DNA from: Devosia yakushimensis
GTDB taxonomy: Bacteria; Pseudomonadota; Alphaproteobacteria; Rhizobiales; Devosiaceae
Direction of reading: 5' to 3'
Length of the DNA: 64,000 nt
NCBI RefSeq assembly: GCF_030159855.1
Contig: NZ_BSNG01000001.1
Coordinates: forward strand, 1,922,001-1,986,000
Of the stretch, positions 9,146-15,841 are shown in pieces. The notes beneath the pieces are model-generated. The model saw nothing but the letters and a program-made list of their open reading frames with translations, did no database searches and was not told where the DNA came from. The position numbers and the translations under genes are program-made. Positions within the stretch are counted from its first letter, which is position 1, and each line of letters begins with the position of its first letter.

Positions 9146-9216
9146 GTCATTCCCGCGAAGGCGGGAATCCACTCTTCATCGCAGCAAGAATGGATCCCCG
9201 CCTTCGCGGGGATGAC
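9146..9216. repeat. REP-like palindromic element (GTCATTCCCGC family), full copy
   Basis: Two opposed arms, GTCATTCCCGCGAAGGCGGG and its near complement ending CGGGGATGAC, flank a short centre. Each arm is itself a hairpin. Related copies lie at 25988-26065 (full), 30681-30706 and 39825-39850 (half). It sits between the ATPase gene and the dehydrogenase/aldo-keto reductase gene of the same operon. Confidence 0.85.
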
Positions 9217-9248
9217 GCCGAGATTTAAAACCAAGGACGATATTTCAA

Positions 9249-11258
9249 ATGACCGACCAAAAGATCCGCTGGGGCATTATCGGGCCAGGCAGCATTGCCA
9301 AGGCATTTCAGGGCGGTGTTGCCGGCTCCAAACACGGGGTTCTGGCGGCCATCGCGACGCGTGATCCCAATAAGCCAAACCTCAGCACCGACTTCCCCGG
9401 CGCCAAGATCGTGCACGGCTATGATGCCCTGCTGGCCGATCCGGACATCGATGCCGTCTATATCGCCGTGCCCCACACGGGCCACGCCGAATGGGCCATC
9501 AAGGCGGCCGAGGCCGGCAAGCATGTGCTGATCGAAAAGCCCCTGGCGCTCTCGGCCTTCGAGATCGACGCGGTATTTCATGCCCACCGCAAGGCCGGCA
9601 CGTTTGCGGGCGAAGCCTTCATGTATCGCCTGCATCCGCAGACGGCCAAGCTGGGTGAACTCATCCGCTCCGGCGTCATCGGCGAAGTCCGCATGATCCA
9701 GTCGAGCTTCGGCTTCTCCATGGGCAAGTTCCAGCCGCAGCACCGCCTGTTCGCCTCGGACCTGGCCGGCGGCGGCATTCTCGATGTGGGCGGCTATCCC
9801 GTCTCCATGTCGCGCTTCATTGCCGGCGCGGCCCTGGGCAAGCCCTTTGCCGATCCGATCAAGGTTTCGGGCACGGCCAAGCTCAATGCCGAAGGCACCG
9901 ATGATTGGGCAGCCGCCGTCCTCACCTTCGAGAATGGTATTGTCGCCCAGGTCTCCTGCGCGGTGATGGTCAATCTGGACAATGTGCTGCGCATCCACGG
10001 CTCCGAAGGCCGTATCGAAGTGCCAGATTTCTGGTTCGCTGGCGGCAATCGCGACAAGGGCGAGGGCAAGATCGACATCGTCCGCAAGGATGGCAGCCGC
10101 GAAACCATCAGCGTGGGCGAAGAACGCCATGTCTATTCCTTCGAAGCCGATGCCGCAGCCGAGGCGATCTTCGCCAAGCGCCAGGAATTGGCCGCGCCGG
10201 GCATGACCTGGGCCGATAGCCTGGGCAATGCCCGCGTGCTCGACGCCTGGCGCAAGGATGCCGGGATCGAATATTCGGTCGAAAAGCCGGCCAAGCGCGT
10301 CAACACCCTGGCCAATCGTCCGCTGGGCGCCAATAGCGGCGTCATTCCCAAGCGCTCGATCCCCGGTCTCGACAAGCAGGCTTCGGCCGTGGCTCTGGGC
10401 TTTGAAGATTTCAAGAGCTTTGCTTCGGGCGCCATCCTGCTCGACGCCTTCTGGGAAAAGGGCGGCAATCTGTTCGACACCGCCTATGTCTATGGCGCGG
10501 GCTATACCGAAAAACTGTTCGGCGAATGGCAGAAGCGCAGCGGCGTGCGCGAACAGGCCGTGCTGATCGGCAAGGGCGCGCATTCCCCGCTCGTCTATCC
10601 CGATGTCATTGCCAAGCAGCTCACCCAGTCGCTCGACCGGCTGCAGACCGACTATGTCGACGTCTATTTCATGCACCGCGACAATACCGACGTCCCGGTG
10701 GGCGAATTCGTCGACGCCATGGATGCCGAGGTCAAGGCCGGCCGTATTCGTGGCCCCTATGGCGGGTCGAACTGGACCAAGGAGCGCATGGACCAGGCCA
10801 TCGACTATGCCAAGGCCAATGGCAAGACGCCGCCCAAGGCGCTTTCCAACAACTTTGCCCTGGCCGAAATGCTCGACCCGATCTGGGCCGGTTGCGTCAC
10901 CGCATCCACGCCCGATTTCAAGCAATGGCTGATTGACCGGCAGGTCACCAACTTCTCCTGGTCCAGCCAGGCCCGCGGCTTCTTCACCGATCTGGCCGGC
11001 CGGGACAAACGCGACAATGAGGAACTGGTCCGCGTCTGGTACAATGAGCAGAACTTCGGCCGCCGCGACCGGGCGATCGAGCTGGGCAAGCAGCTCGGCC
11101 ACTCCCCGATCCATGTGGCGCTGGCCTATGTGCTGGCCCAGTCCTTCCCCAGCGTCCCGCTGATCGGCCCACGCCGGCTGGTCGAGCTCGAAGACAGCCT
11201 CAAGGCCTTCGACATCAAGCTGACGCCTGACCAGGTGAAGTGGCTGGAAAACGGCTAG
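9249..11258 (+). CDS. Fusion of Gfo/Idh/MocA dehydrogenase and aldo/keto reductase
   Basis: A 669-residue two-enzyme protein. Residues 1 to about 330 are a Gfo/Idh/MocA oxidoreductase, with Rossmann start WGIIGPGSIAKAF, the catalytic EKP in VLIEKPLALSAF, and GGGILDVGGYPVSM. After a linker (about 340-355) a complete aldo/keto reductase barrel starts at LGANSGVIPKRSIPGLD. Its full tetrad is visible: Asp and Tyr in NLFDTAYVYG, Lys in VLIGKGAH, His in YFMHRD. Both halves appear active, so the protein may pass an oxidised sugar from one site to the other, or recycle NAD(P)H. It is the last gene of the CUT1 operon and probably acts on the imported sugar. Each domain is certain; the substrate is unknown. 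Confidence 0.9.
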   Translation: MTDQKIRWGIIGPGSIAKAFQGGVAGSKHGVLAAIATRDPNKPNLSTDFPGAKIVHGYDALLADPDIDAVYIAVPHTGHAEWAIKAAEAGKHVLIEKPLALSAFEIDAVFHAHRKAGTFAGEAFMYRLHPQTAKLGELIRSGVIGEVRMIQSSFGFSMGKFQPQHRLFASDLAGGGILDVGGYPVSMSRFIAGAALGKPFADPIKVSGTAKLNAEGTDDWAAAVLTFENGIVAQVSCAVMVNLDNVLRIHGSEGRIEVPDFWFAGGNRDKGEGKIDIVRKDGSRETISVGEERHVYSFEADAAAEAIFAKRQELAAPGMTWADSLGNARVLDAWRKDAGIEYSVEKPAKRVNTLANRPLGANSGVIPKRSIPGLDKQASAVALGFEDFKSFASGAILLDAFWEKGGNLFDTAYVYGAGYTEKLFGEWQKRSGVREQAVLIGKGAHSPLVYPDVIAKQLTQSLDRLQTDYVDVYFMHRDNTDVPVGEFVDAMDAEVKAGRIRGPYGGSNWTKERMDQAIDYAKANGKTPPKALSNNFALAEMLDPIWAGCVTASTPDFKQWLIDRQVTNFSWSSQARGFFTDLAGRDKRDNEELVRVWYNEQNFGRRDRAIELGKQLGHSPIHVALAYVLAQSFPSVPLIGPRRLVELEDSLKAFDIKLTPDQVKWLENG

Positions 11259-11282
11259 GCACAGCCTATCGCAAAAAATGGA

Positions 11283-11300
11283 GGGCCCCAAATGGGGCCC
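11283..11300. terminator. Bidirectional terminator hairpin
   Basis: GGGCCCC and GGGGCCC pair around AAAT between two convergent genes. On the minus strand the hairpin is followed by TCCATTTTTTGCG, a good U-tract, so it should terminate the glycosylase gene best. Confidence 0.75.
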
Positions 11301-11313
11301 TTCGCTGCCTAGA

Positions 11314-11979
11314 TCACGCCTCCTCCCGACGCCGCACCATCTCGGCGATCCAGAGCGGGACATAGGGCGGCGTGCAGCCGGGTGAAGCCGGATAATCGAT
11401 CAGCACTTTGAGTTCTTCGCCAATCGCGATAGCGCGCTTGCGCCATTGCGGGTGGTGGATGCCGATTTCGGCCAGGCAATGGTTCATCGGCCATTGCTTG
11501 AGTTCCGGCGTCTGCCGCAGCTCCCGCTCGATCTGGTCGAGCAGCCCCTTCAGGTCCAGCCCATCGGCATTCTTGACAACGCGGTCAGTGGTCAGGCTCC
11601 ACCCTGCCCGGCCGACAAGATCGTCATCGTCTTTCCAGCGCAGCCGCAATTCTTCGGCATGACGGCCGGGCTTGACCACATTGACGATGAACCAATCGAG
11701 CAATTTGGGCGAGCCGATTTCCCGGACCATGCGGTCCAGTTCATCGGCCGAAAACAGCTTGGGGCGGCAGACCAGCGTCGCCAGCAACCGCGCCGCGGTG
11801 TCGCCCGTGCTCCATAGCTCCAGCGCCAGTTCGTGCTGTATCTTGAGCCGCTTGGCGAGCGCCCGCAGCTGCGACAGGTTCACCCCGTGATCGTCGCCGC
11901 GCAATTCATTGGCCGCCCGCATTGCGGGGTTTTCGAGCGCGGCGAGTTCCCGCATGACATCGTCGACCGCTTCCGACAT
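11314..11979 (-). CDS. DNA alkylation repair protein, AlkD-like HEAT-repeat glycosylase
   Basis: A 221-residue protein of the AlkD family, which removes bulky or cationic alkylated bases using tandem HEAT-like repeats. Family features are LRALAKRLKIQHELALELWSTGDTAARLLATLV, then WFIVNVV, and the C-terminal IGIHHPQWRKRAIAIGEELKV. The start chosen is the ATG at 11979 (MSEAVDDVMREL), preceded by an excellent ribosome binding site, AGGAGGA. An in-frame extension of 46 residues has no family similarity. It stands alone. Confidence 0.82.
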   Translation of the reverse strand: MSEAVDDVMRELAALENPAMRAANELRGDDHGVNLSQLRALAKRLKIQHELALELWSTGDTAARLLATLVCRPKLFSADELDRMVREIGSPKLLDWFIVNVVKPGRHAEELRLRWKDDDDLVGRAGWSLTTDRVVKNADGLDLKGLLDQIERELRQTPELKQWPMNHCLAEIGIHHPQWRKRAIAIGEELKVLIDYPASPGCTPPYVPLWIAEMVRRREEA

Positions 11980-12139
11980 GGCTCTCCTCCTGGGGTCGGT
12001 CATCTGCCATTCTATGCGGGAATGACGCGGGGATAAACGGGTGGCGGCCCAATCGTGGACCATCCCACCCAAGCCCTTCTCCGCGCAAAACTTTTCCGCA
12101 CTGTTCGCAAAAGCCATCCAGTATCATGCGTGTGTCTTC

Positions 12140-12168
12140 TTGCCCGCATCAATGCACTGCCCTATCTT
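12140..12168 (+). promoter_or_regulatory. Promoter of the FMN riboswitch transcript
   Basis: TTGCCC at 12140-12145 and TATCTT at 12163-12168 are separated by 17 bp, a standard housekeeping sigma layout. It would start RNA near 12175, about 25 nt before the aptamer. The rest of 11980-12198 shows nothing else recognisable. Confidence 0.55.
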
Positions 12169-12197
12169 CATCGTTGCGAGACGATGGTTCTCGCATT

Positions 12198-12335
12198 CGT
12201 TCTCAGGGCGGGGTGTAATTCCCCACCGGCGGTAAGGGGGAAACCTCAAGCCCGCGAGCGCCTTGCCACATGCAAGGGTCAGCAGATCCGGTGTGATTCC
12301 GGAGCCGACGGTCATAGTCCGGATGAAAGAGAACG
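12198..12335 (+). ncRNA. FMN riboswitch (RFN element)
   Basis: All conserved RFN blocks are present in order: TTCTCAGGGCGGGGTGTAAT, CCCCACCGGCGGTAAG, AGCCCGCGAGCG, GGTCAGCAGATCCGGTG, GATTCCGGAGCCGACGGTCA, AGTCCGGATGAAAGAGAAC. The closing helix pairs CGTTCTC (12198-12204) with GAGAACG (12329-12335). It binds flavin mononucleotide and should switch off the downstream transporter when flavin is plentiful. Confidence 0.97.
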
Positions 12336-12355
12336 GGACAAACGCTGGCTTGCCG

Positions 12356-12438
12356 GCGTCTGCGCTTCTTTGGCCAGACGCTTGCTGCTGCGTCGCCTCC
12401 CGTAACCCTGAGGAAACTGGTTACGGAAAGGACTTTAG
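12356..12438 (+). promoter_or_regulatory. Expression platform: two hairpins between aptamer and start codon
   Basis: The first hairpin pairs GCGTCTG (12356-12362) with CAGACGC (12375-12381). The second is a perfect 8-bp stem, CCGTAACC (12400-12407) with GGTTACGG (12419-12426), whose loop contains GAGGAAA. It ends immediately before AAAGGA (12427-12432), the ribosome binding site of the ATG at 12439. No U-tract follows either hairpin, so control of translation initiation is more likely than transcription termination. Confidence 0.55.
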
Positions 12439-13401
12439 ATGAGCCAGGTTTCCTCTTCGCACAATGCCCCGGTGCTCGGGGCGCTGTTCATGCTCGGCGC
12501 GGGTATTACCTTCGCCATCACCAATATCCTCACCCCGATCATCACCTGGCAGATGGGCGTGCCGTCCACGGCCGTCGTGTTCTGGCAATATGTCATTGCC
12601 ACCGTGATCGCCCTGCCCCTGATCTTCCGTATCGGGCTCGGCGCGCTCAAGACCCGCCATCCGGGCTGGCATGAGGCTCGCGCCTTTCTTTCGGCGCTGG
12701 GTGTGCAATTCTTCGCCTTCGGTTTTGCCAGCGGTGTCCCCGTCTGGCAGATGGTGGCCCTGTCGATGACCGGCCCGTTCTTCATCATCACCGGGGCCAC
12801 GCTGTTCCTGGGCGAAAAGCTCACAATGCGGCGCCTGGGCGCCACCAGTGTCGGCTTTCTCGGCGCCCTGATGGTGACCCAGATCGGCTCCGAACAGTTC
12901 ACCCTTGCCTCGCTGCTGCCCATCCTGGCGGCCGCATGCTGGGGCACGGTTTCGGTCATCACTAAATATCTCAGCCGCGACGAGACCCCGGAATCCCTCA
13001 CCCTTTACATGCTGGTGCTGATCACGCCGAACCACTTCCTGATCGGCCTGCTGCTGGGTATCGCGGTGGCCGTGCTCCCCGCCGGGATGCTGCCGGCCAG
13101 TCTCGCGACGGGCTTCGATTTCGTCCTGCCGGGCGGGGATGCCTTGTGGCTGATCGTGCTGCTCGGCGCCGTTACGGCCGGCGCGCAATACTTTTTCAGC
13201 CTGGCCTATCGCGTGGCCGATGCCACCTATCTGCAGCCCTTCGACGATCTGAAACTGCCGCTCAATACCCTGCTCGGCTGGATCGTTCTGTCGCAAGTGC
13301 CCGCCCTCTGGTTCTGGCCCGGCGCGCTGCTGATCCTGGGAGCGTCGACGTTCATCCTGTGGAGCGAGACGGAGAAACGCCAGACGTTGAGCGTGGCTTA
13401 G
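12439..13401 (+). CDS. ribN: EamA/DMT-family riboflavin transporter, RibN-like
   Basis: A 320-residue inner membrane protein with ten predicted membrane helices in two EamA repeats (about 10-145 and 160-310). Motifs are GALFMLGAGITFAITNI at the first helix and FIITGATLFLGEKLTMRRLGA closing repeat one. EamA proteins are diverse, but this one is headed by an FMN riboswitch, as is RibN of Rhizobium, which imports riboflavin. The riboswitch is the main reason for the name; the sequence alone gives only the DMT family. It stands apart from the riboflavin synthesis genes at 40.4-42.6 kb in this window. Confidence 0.82.
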   Translation: MSQVSSSHNAPVLGALFMLGAGITFAITNILTPIITWQMGVPSTAVVFWQYVIATVIALPLIFRIGLGALKTRHPGWHEARAFLSALGVQFFAFGFASGVPVWQMVALSMTGPFFIITGATLFLGEKLTMRRLGATSVGFLGALMVTQIGSEQFTLASLLPILAAACWGTVSVITKYLSRDETPESLTLYMLVLITPNHFLIGLLLGIAVAVLPAGMLPASLATGFDFVLPGGDALWLIVLLGAVTAGAQYFFSLAYRVADATYLQPFDDLKLPLNTLLGWIVLSQVPALWFWPGALLILGASTFILWSETEKRQTLSVA

Positions 13402-13469
13402 GTGATTGAGCCCGCAGATCGCGCTGCGGGTTCCCCACTCACAGTGTCATCCCCCACCCCACCGCCACT

Positions 13470-13556
13470 TTCCTCGGGCTTGACCCGAGGACCATTCACA
13501 ACGCGTGCCGAGCTAAGAGTGGCCCTCGGGTCAAGCCCGAGGGAGGCGATTGTGGG
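13470..13556. repeat. CCTCGGG palindromic element, copy 1
   Basis: Two mutually complementary modules, CCTCGGGCTTGACCCGAGG and CCCTCGGGTCAAGCCCGAGG, flank a 33-bp centre; each is also a hairpin. Outer flanks (CCACCGCCA on the left, GGCGATTGTGG on the right) extend the pairing. Copies are at 23064-23157 (full) and 50536-50571 (right half). It lies between convergent genes and may serve as a terminator. Confidence 0.85.
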
Positions 13557-13606
13557 GCGGGGCGATCTCGCGACATCCGCAATATCGTTCGCACGTGGGG
13601 TGGGAA

Positions 13607-14722
13607 TTAGACCTCCACCCACCGCTGCTCGCTATGGCTCCGCGCCATGGCATGCACGGCCCGCTCGATACCCAGCCCGGTCGCAAAATCGATCACCCGC
13701 GCCGGCTCCCCGGCAATGGCCTTGAGCAATTCGTGGCATTCGATGATCTTGAGATCGTTGAAACCCAATCCATGCCCCGGCGCCGGGATGAAGCGATCAT
13801 AAGGCGCGTGCTGCGGTGCGGTGAGAATAGTCCGATAGCCCCGCTCGGTGCCCGGTCCCTCGGCTGTATAGAGCTGCAATTCGTTCATCCGCTCCTGGTC
13901 GTAGACGATCGAGCCTTTGGAACCGAAAATCTGCAGCGCAATGCGCCCCTTGCGCCCCCAGGCCGAACGGTTGAGCGCCATGACGCCACTGATGCCCCCG
14001 CCCAGTTCAAACAACACGCTGGCAATGTCGAACGTCTCCACCGCCCGTGCCGTGCCTTCCTTGGTGGGCCGGGTCGCATAAGGCTTGGCCAGATGCGCGA
14101 AGACCCGGATAACCGAGCCAAACAGCACCTGCAGCAGGCTGAGCGGATGCACGCCGAAATCGTCCAGCGCGCCATAACCGGAGCTGGCCTCGCTTTTCCA
14201 ATAGAACAGCGCCTCGGGGTCGGCCATGAAGTCCTCGTCCATTTCCAACCGGACGTGATTGACCGCGCCGATGGCCCCCTGCTCCAGCAGCGCTCCGATA
14301 TGACGCACCAGCGGATTCTGGATGTAATTATAGCCCAGCACCGCGACCTTGCCCGATGCCTTGGCTACCATCGCCATGCGCTCGGCATCGGCCAGCGCCA
14401 CCGCCATGGGTTTTTCGCACCACACATGCTTGCCCGCCTCGAGCGCGGCAATGGCCATTTCGGCGTGGAAGGCATTGGGCGTGGTGACTGAAACGACATC
14501 AACCTCCGGGTCCGCGATCAATTCGCGCCAATCGCCCGTCGCCTTGGCAGAGCCGAACTCGTCGGCCTTGGTCCGCGCGATCTCGGCATTCACTTCCGCC
14601 AGATGCACGAGGCGCGGCTGTGCTCCGCTGCCAAACACCGGTTTGACGCTGTTCCAGGCCAATGCATGGCACTTGCCCATATAGCCGGTGCCGATCAATC
14701 CCACGCCAATCGATGATTTCAT
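13607..14722 (-). CDS. Gfo/Idh/MocA family oxidoreductase
   Basis: A 371-residue NAD(P)-dependent dehydrogenase. It shows the Rossmann fingerprint GVGLIGTGYMGKCHALAW, the catalytic lysine in HVWCEKPMAVALADAERM, and the downstream catalytic region GYGALDDFGVHPLSLLQ. The ATG at 14722 (MKSSIG) has a good Shine-Dalgarno, GGAGGA; an in-frame GTG 12 bp upstream is also possible. It is divergent from the RpiR regulator and borders the inositol island. An inositol, inosose or related cyclitol is therefore the likely substrate, but this is inference from position. Confidence 0.85.
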   Translation of the reverse strand: MKSSIGVGLIGTGYMGKCHALAWNSVKPVFGSGAQPRLVHLAEVNAEIARTKADEFGSAKATGDWRELIADPEVDVVSVTTPNAFHAEMAIAALEAGKHVWCEKPMAVALADAERMAMVAKASGKVAVLGYNYIQNPLVRHIGALLEQGAIGAVNHVRLEMDEDFMADPEALFYWKSEASSGYGALDDFGVHPLSLLQVLFGSVIRVFAHLAKPYATRPTKEGTARAVETFDIASVLFELGGGISGVMALNRSAWGRKGRIALQIFGSKGSIVYDQERMNELQLYTAEGPGTERGYRTILTAPQHAPYDRFIPAPGHGLGFNDLKIIECHELLKAIAGEPARVIDFATGLGIERAVHAMARSHSEQRWVEV

Positions 14723-14760
14723 TCCGTCCTCCACTCCTGTCGAAATGGATATGCCATTTG

Positions 14761-14784
14761 TTCCATTTTCGGAATAGACTTTCT
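14761..14784. promoter_or_regulatory. Candidate IolR-type operator in the RpiR/Gfo divergent promoter
   Basis: GGAATAGACTTTCT (14771-14784) differs by one base from the GGAA-N6-TTCC pattern found twice at the iol promoters. It overlaps an everted repeat, TTCC-N6-GGAA (14761-14774). A possible rightward promoter follows: TTGATT (14793-14798), 17 bp, ATTATG (14816-14821). This would suit autoregulation of the RpiR gene. Confidence 0.45.
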
Positions 14785-14842
14785 AATAACACTTGATTGG
14801 TGGGGTGGATTGGGGATTATGGGGGGCGAAAAGGGGGATAGG

Positions 14843-15676
14843 ATGGTTGAGAAGATGCAGCCGCCGGGGGATTTTGATGCGCTGCGGGGAGCGATTCTGG
14901 AACGCAAAGGCGAGTTGCCCAAGCGGCTGACGCAGGTGGCGGCTTATGCGCTGGACCATCCTGACGAGATCGCCTTTGGCACCGCGGCGAGCATTGCCGA
15001 ATCCGCCGATGTGCAGCCTTCGACACTGGTGCGGTTCGCGCAGCATTTTGGCTTTGAGGGATTCTCGGGGCTGCAATTGCTGTTTCGGGCGCGCCTGCGC
15101 GAACGCACGTCGTCTTATGAAGACCGCTTAAGGACGCTGGAGCAGAATGGTGCGGCCTTGGCCGAGAGCACCACGATTTTCAACGGTTTCGCGGCGGCGG
15201 CGCATCGTTCGGTGGATGCACTGACGGCGGCGGTGGACCCCGATGCCTTCGAGCGCAGCGTGACTTTGCTGGCCAATGCCGAGACGATTTATCTGATCGC
15301 CAAGCGCCGCTCCTACCCGATCAGCAGCTATATGGCCTATGCCTTTGGCAAGCTGAAGGTGCGCTATCAGCTGGTCGGCACGGCGGCCGGGATCGACGAT
15401 GACATGCTGGCCATGGCGACCCCGCGTGATGCCGCCTTTGCCATCAGCTTTTCGCCCTATGCCTCTGAAAGCGCCACCCAGGCCCGGGCGATGGCAGCAC
15501 GGGGGATTCCCGTCGTGTCGCTGACCGATTCGGCATTTTCACCGCTGGCCGAGTGCTCGCGCGAATGGTTTGAGGTGGTCGAGGCCGACCATGCCGGGTT
15601 CCGCTCGCTTTCGGCCAGCATGGCCTTTGCCATGGCCCTCACTGTTTCTATCGCGGAGAAGCGGCGACGGCGCTGA
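14843..15676 (+). CDS. iolR: RpiR/MurR-family regulator, probable inositol regulator IolR
   Basis: A 277-residue regulator. An N-terminal HTH_6 domain (about 10-85) reads ELPKRLTQVAAYALDHPDE, then IAESADVQPSTLVRFAQHFG, the recognition helix. A C-terminal SIS sugar-phosphate isomerase domain (about 120-265) contains YLIAKRRSYPISSYMAYAF and FAISFSPYASESATQARAM. Members of this family sense phosphorylated sugars. In Sinorhizobium, IolR represses inositol genes. This gene lies directly before iolC, and the intervening promoter holds the GGAA-N6-TTCC site. The ATG at 14843 follows AAAGGGGGATAGG; an ATG 33 bp further upstream is in frame but has no obvious site of its own. Confidence 0.85.
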   Translation: MVEKMQPPGDFDALRGAILERKGELPKRLTQVAAYALDHPDEIAFGTAASIAESADVQPSTLVRFAQHFGFEGFSGLQLLFRARLRERTSSYEDRLRTLEQNGAALAESTTIFNGFAAAAHRSVDALTAAVDPDAFERSVTLLANAETIYLIAKRRSYPISSYMAYAFGKLKVRYQLVGTAAGIDDDMLAMATPRDAAFAISFSPYASESATQARAMAARGIPVVSLTDSAFSPLAECSREWFEVVEADHAGFRSLSASMAFAMALTVSIAEKRRRR

Positions 15677-15736
15677 TGCCGCGATTTTGCCACGCTAATG
15701 AACGCATTCTGAACTGGAATGCCGGAAACCGCGTTT

Positions 15737-15782
15737 GGAATGAACATTCCACATTGACGAATTGCCGGAACCCATGTTTCAT
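15737..15782 (+). promoter_or_regulatory. iolC promoter with IolR-type box
   Basis: The palindromic box GGAATGAACATTCC (15737-15750) is followed by 3 nt, then TTGACG (15754-15759), 17 bp, and TTTCAT (15777-15782). The identical 14-mer with identical spacing and the same -10 hexamer precedes the other iol unit at 28180-28135. The box abuts the -35 element on its upstream side. Confidence 0.75.
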
Positions 15783-15841
15783 ATTCACCAACAATAGGCG
15801 TGAAATATCAGAGACCGGCGCAAGCCGAGGGGAGGACCGGA

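Noticed and set aside
7912..9234. 440-codon open frame on the minus strand
   Set aside because: Antisense to the UgpC-type ATPase and extends into a REP-like repeat; not a plausible protein.
9225..11363. 712-codon open frame on the minus strand
   Set aside because: It is antisense to the dehydrogenase/aldo-keto reductase fusion, whose catalytic motifs are intact. The minus-strand translation has no recognisable domain and is of the kind high-GC codon use creates.
13402..13606. Small open frames over the CCTCGGG element
   Set aside because: They only read through the palindrome and have no ribosome binding site.
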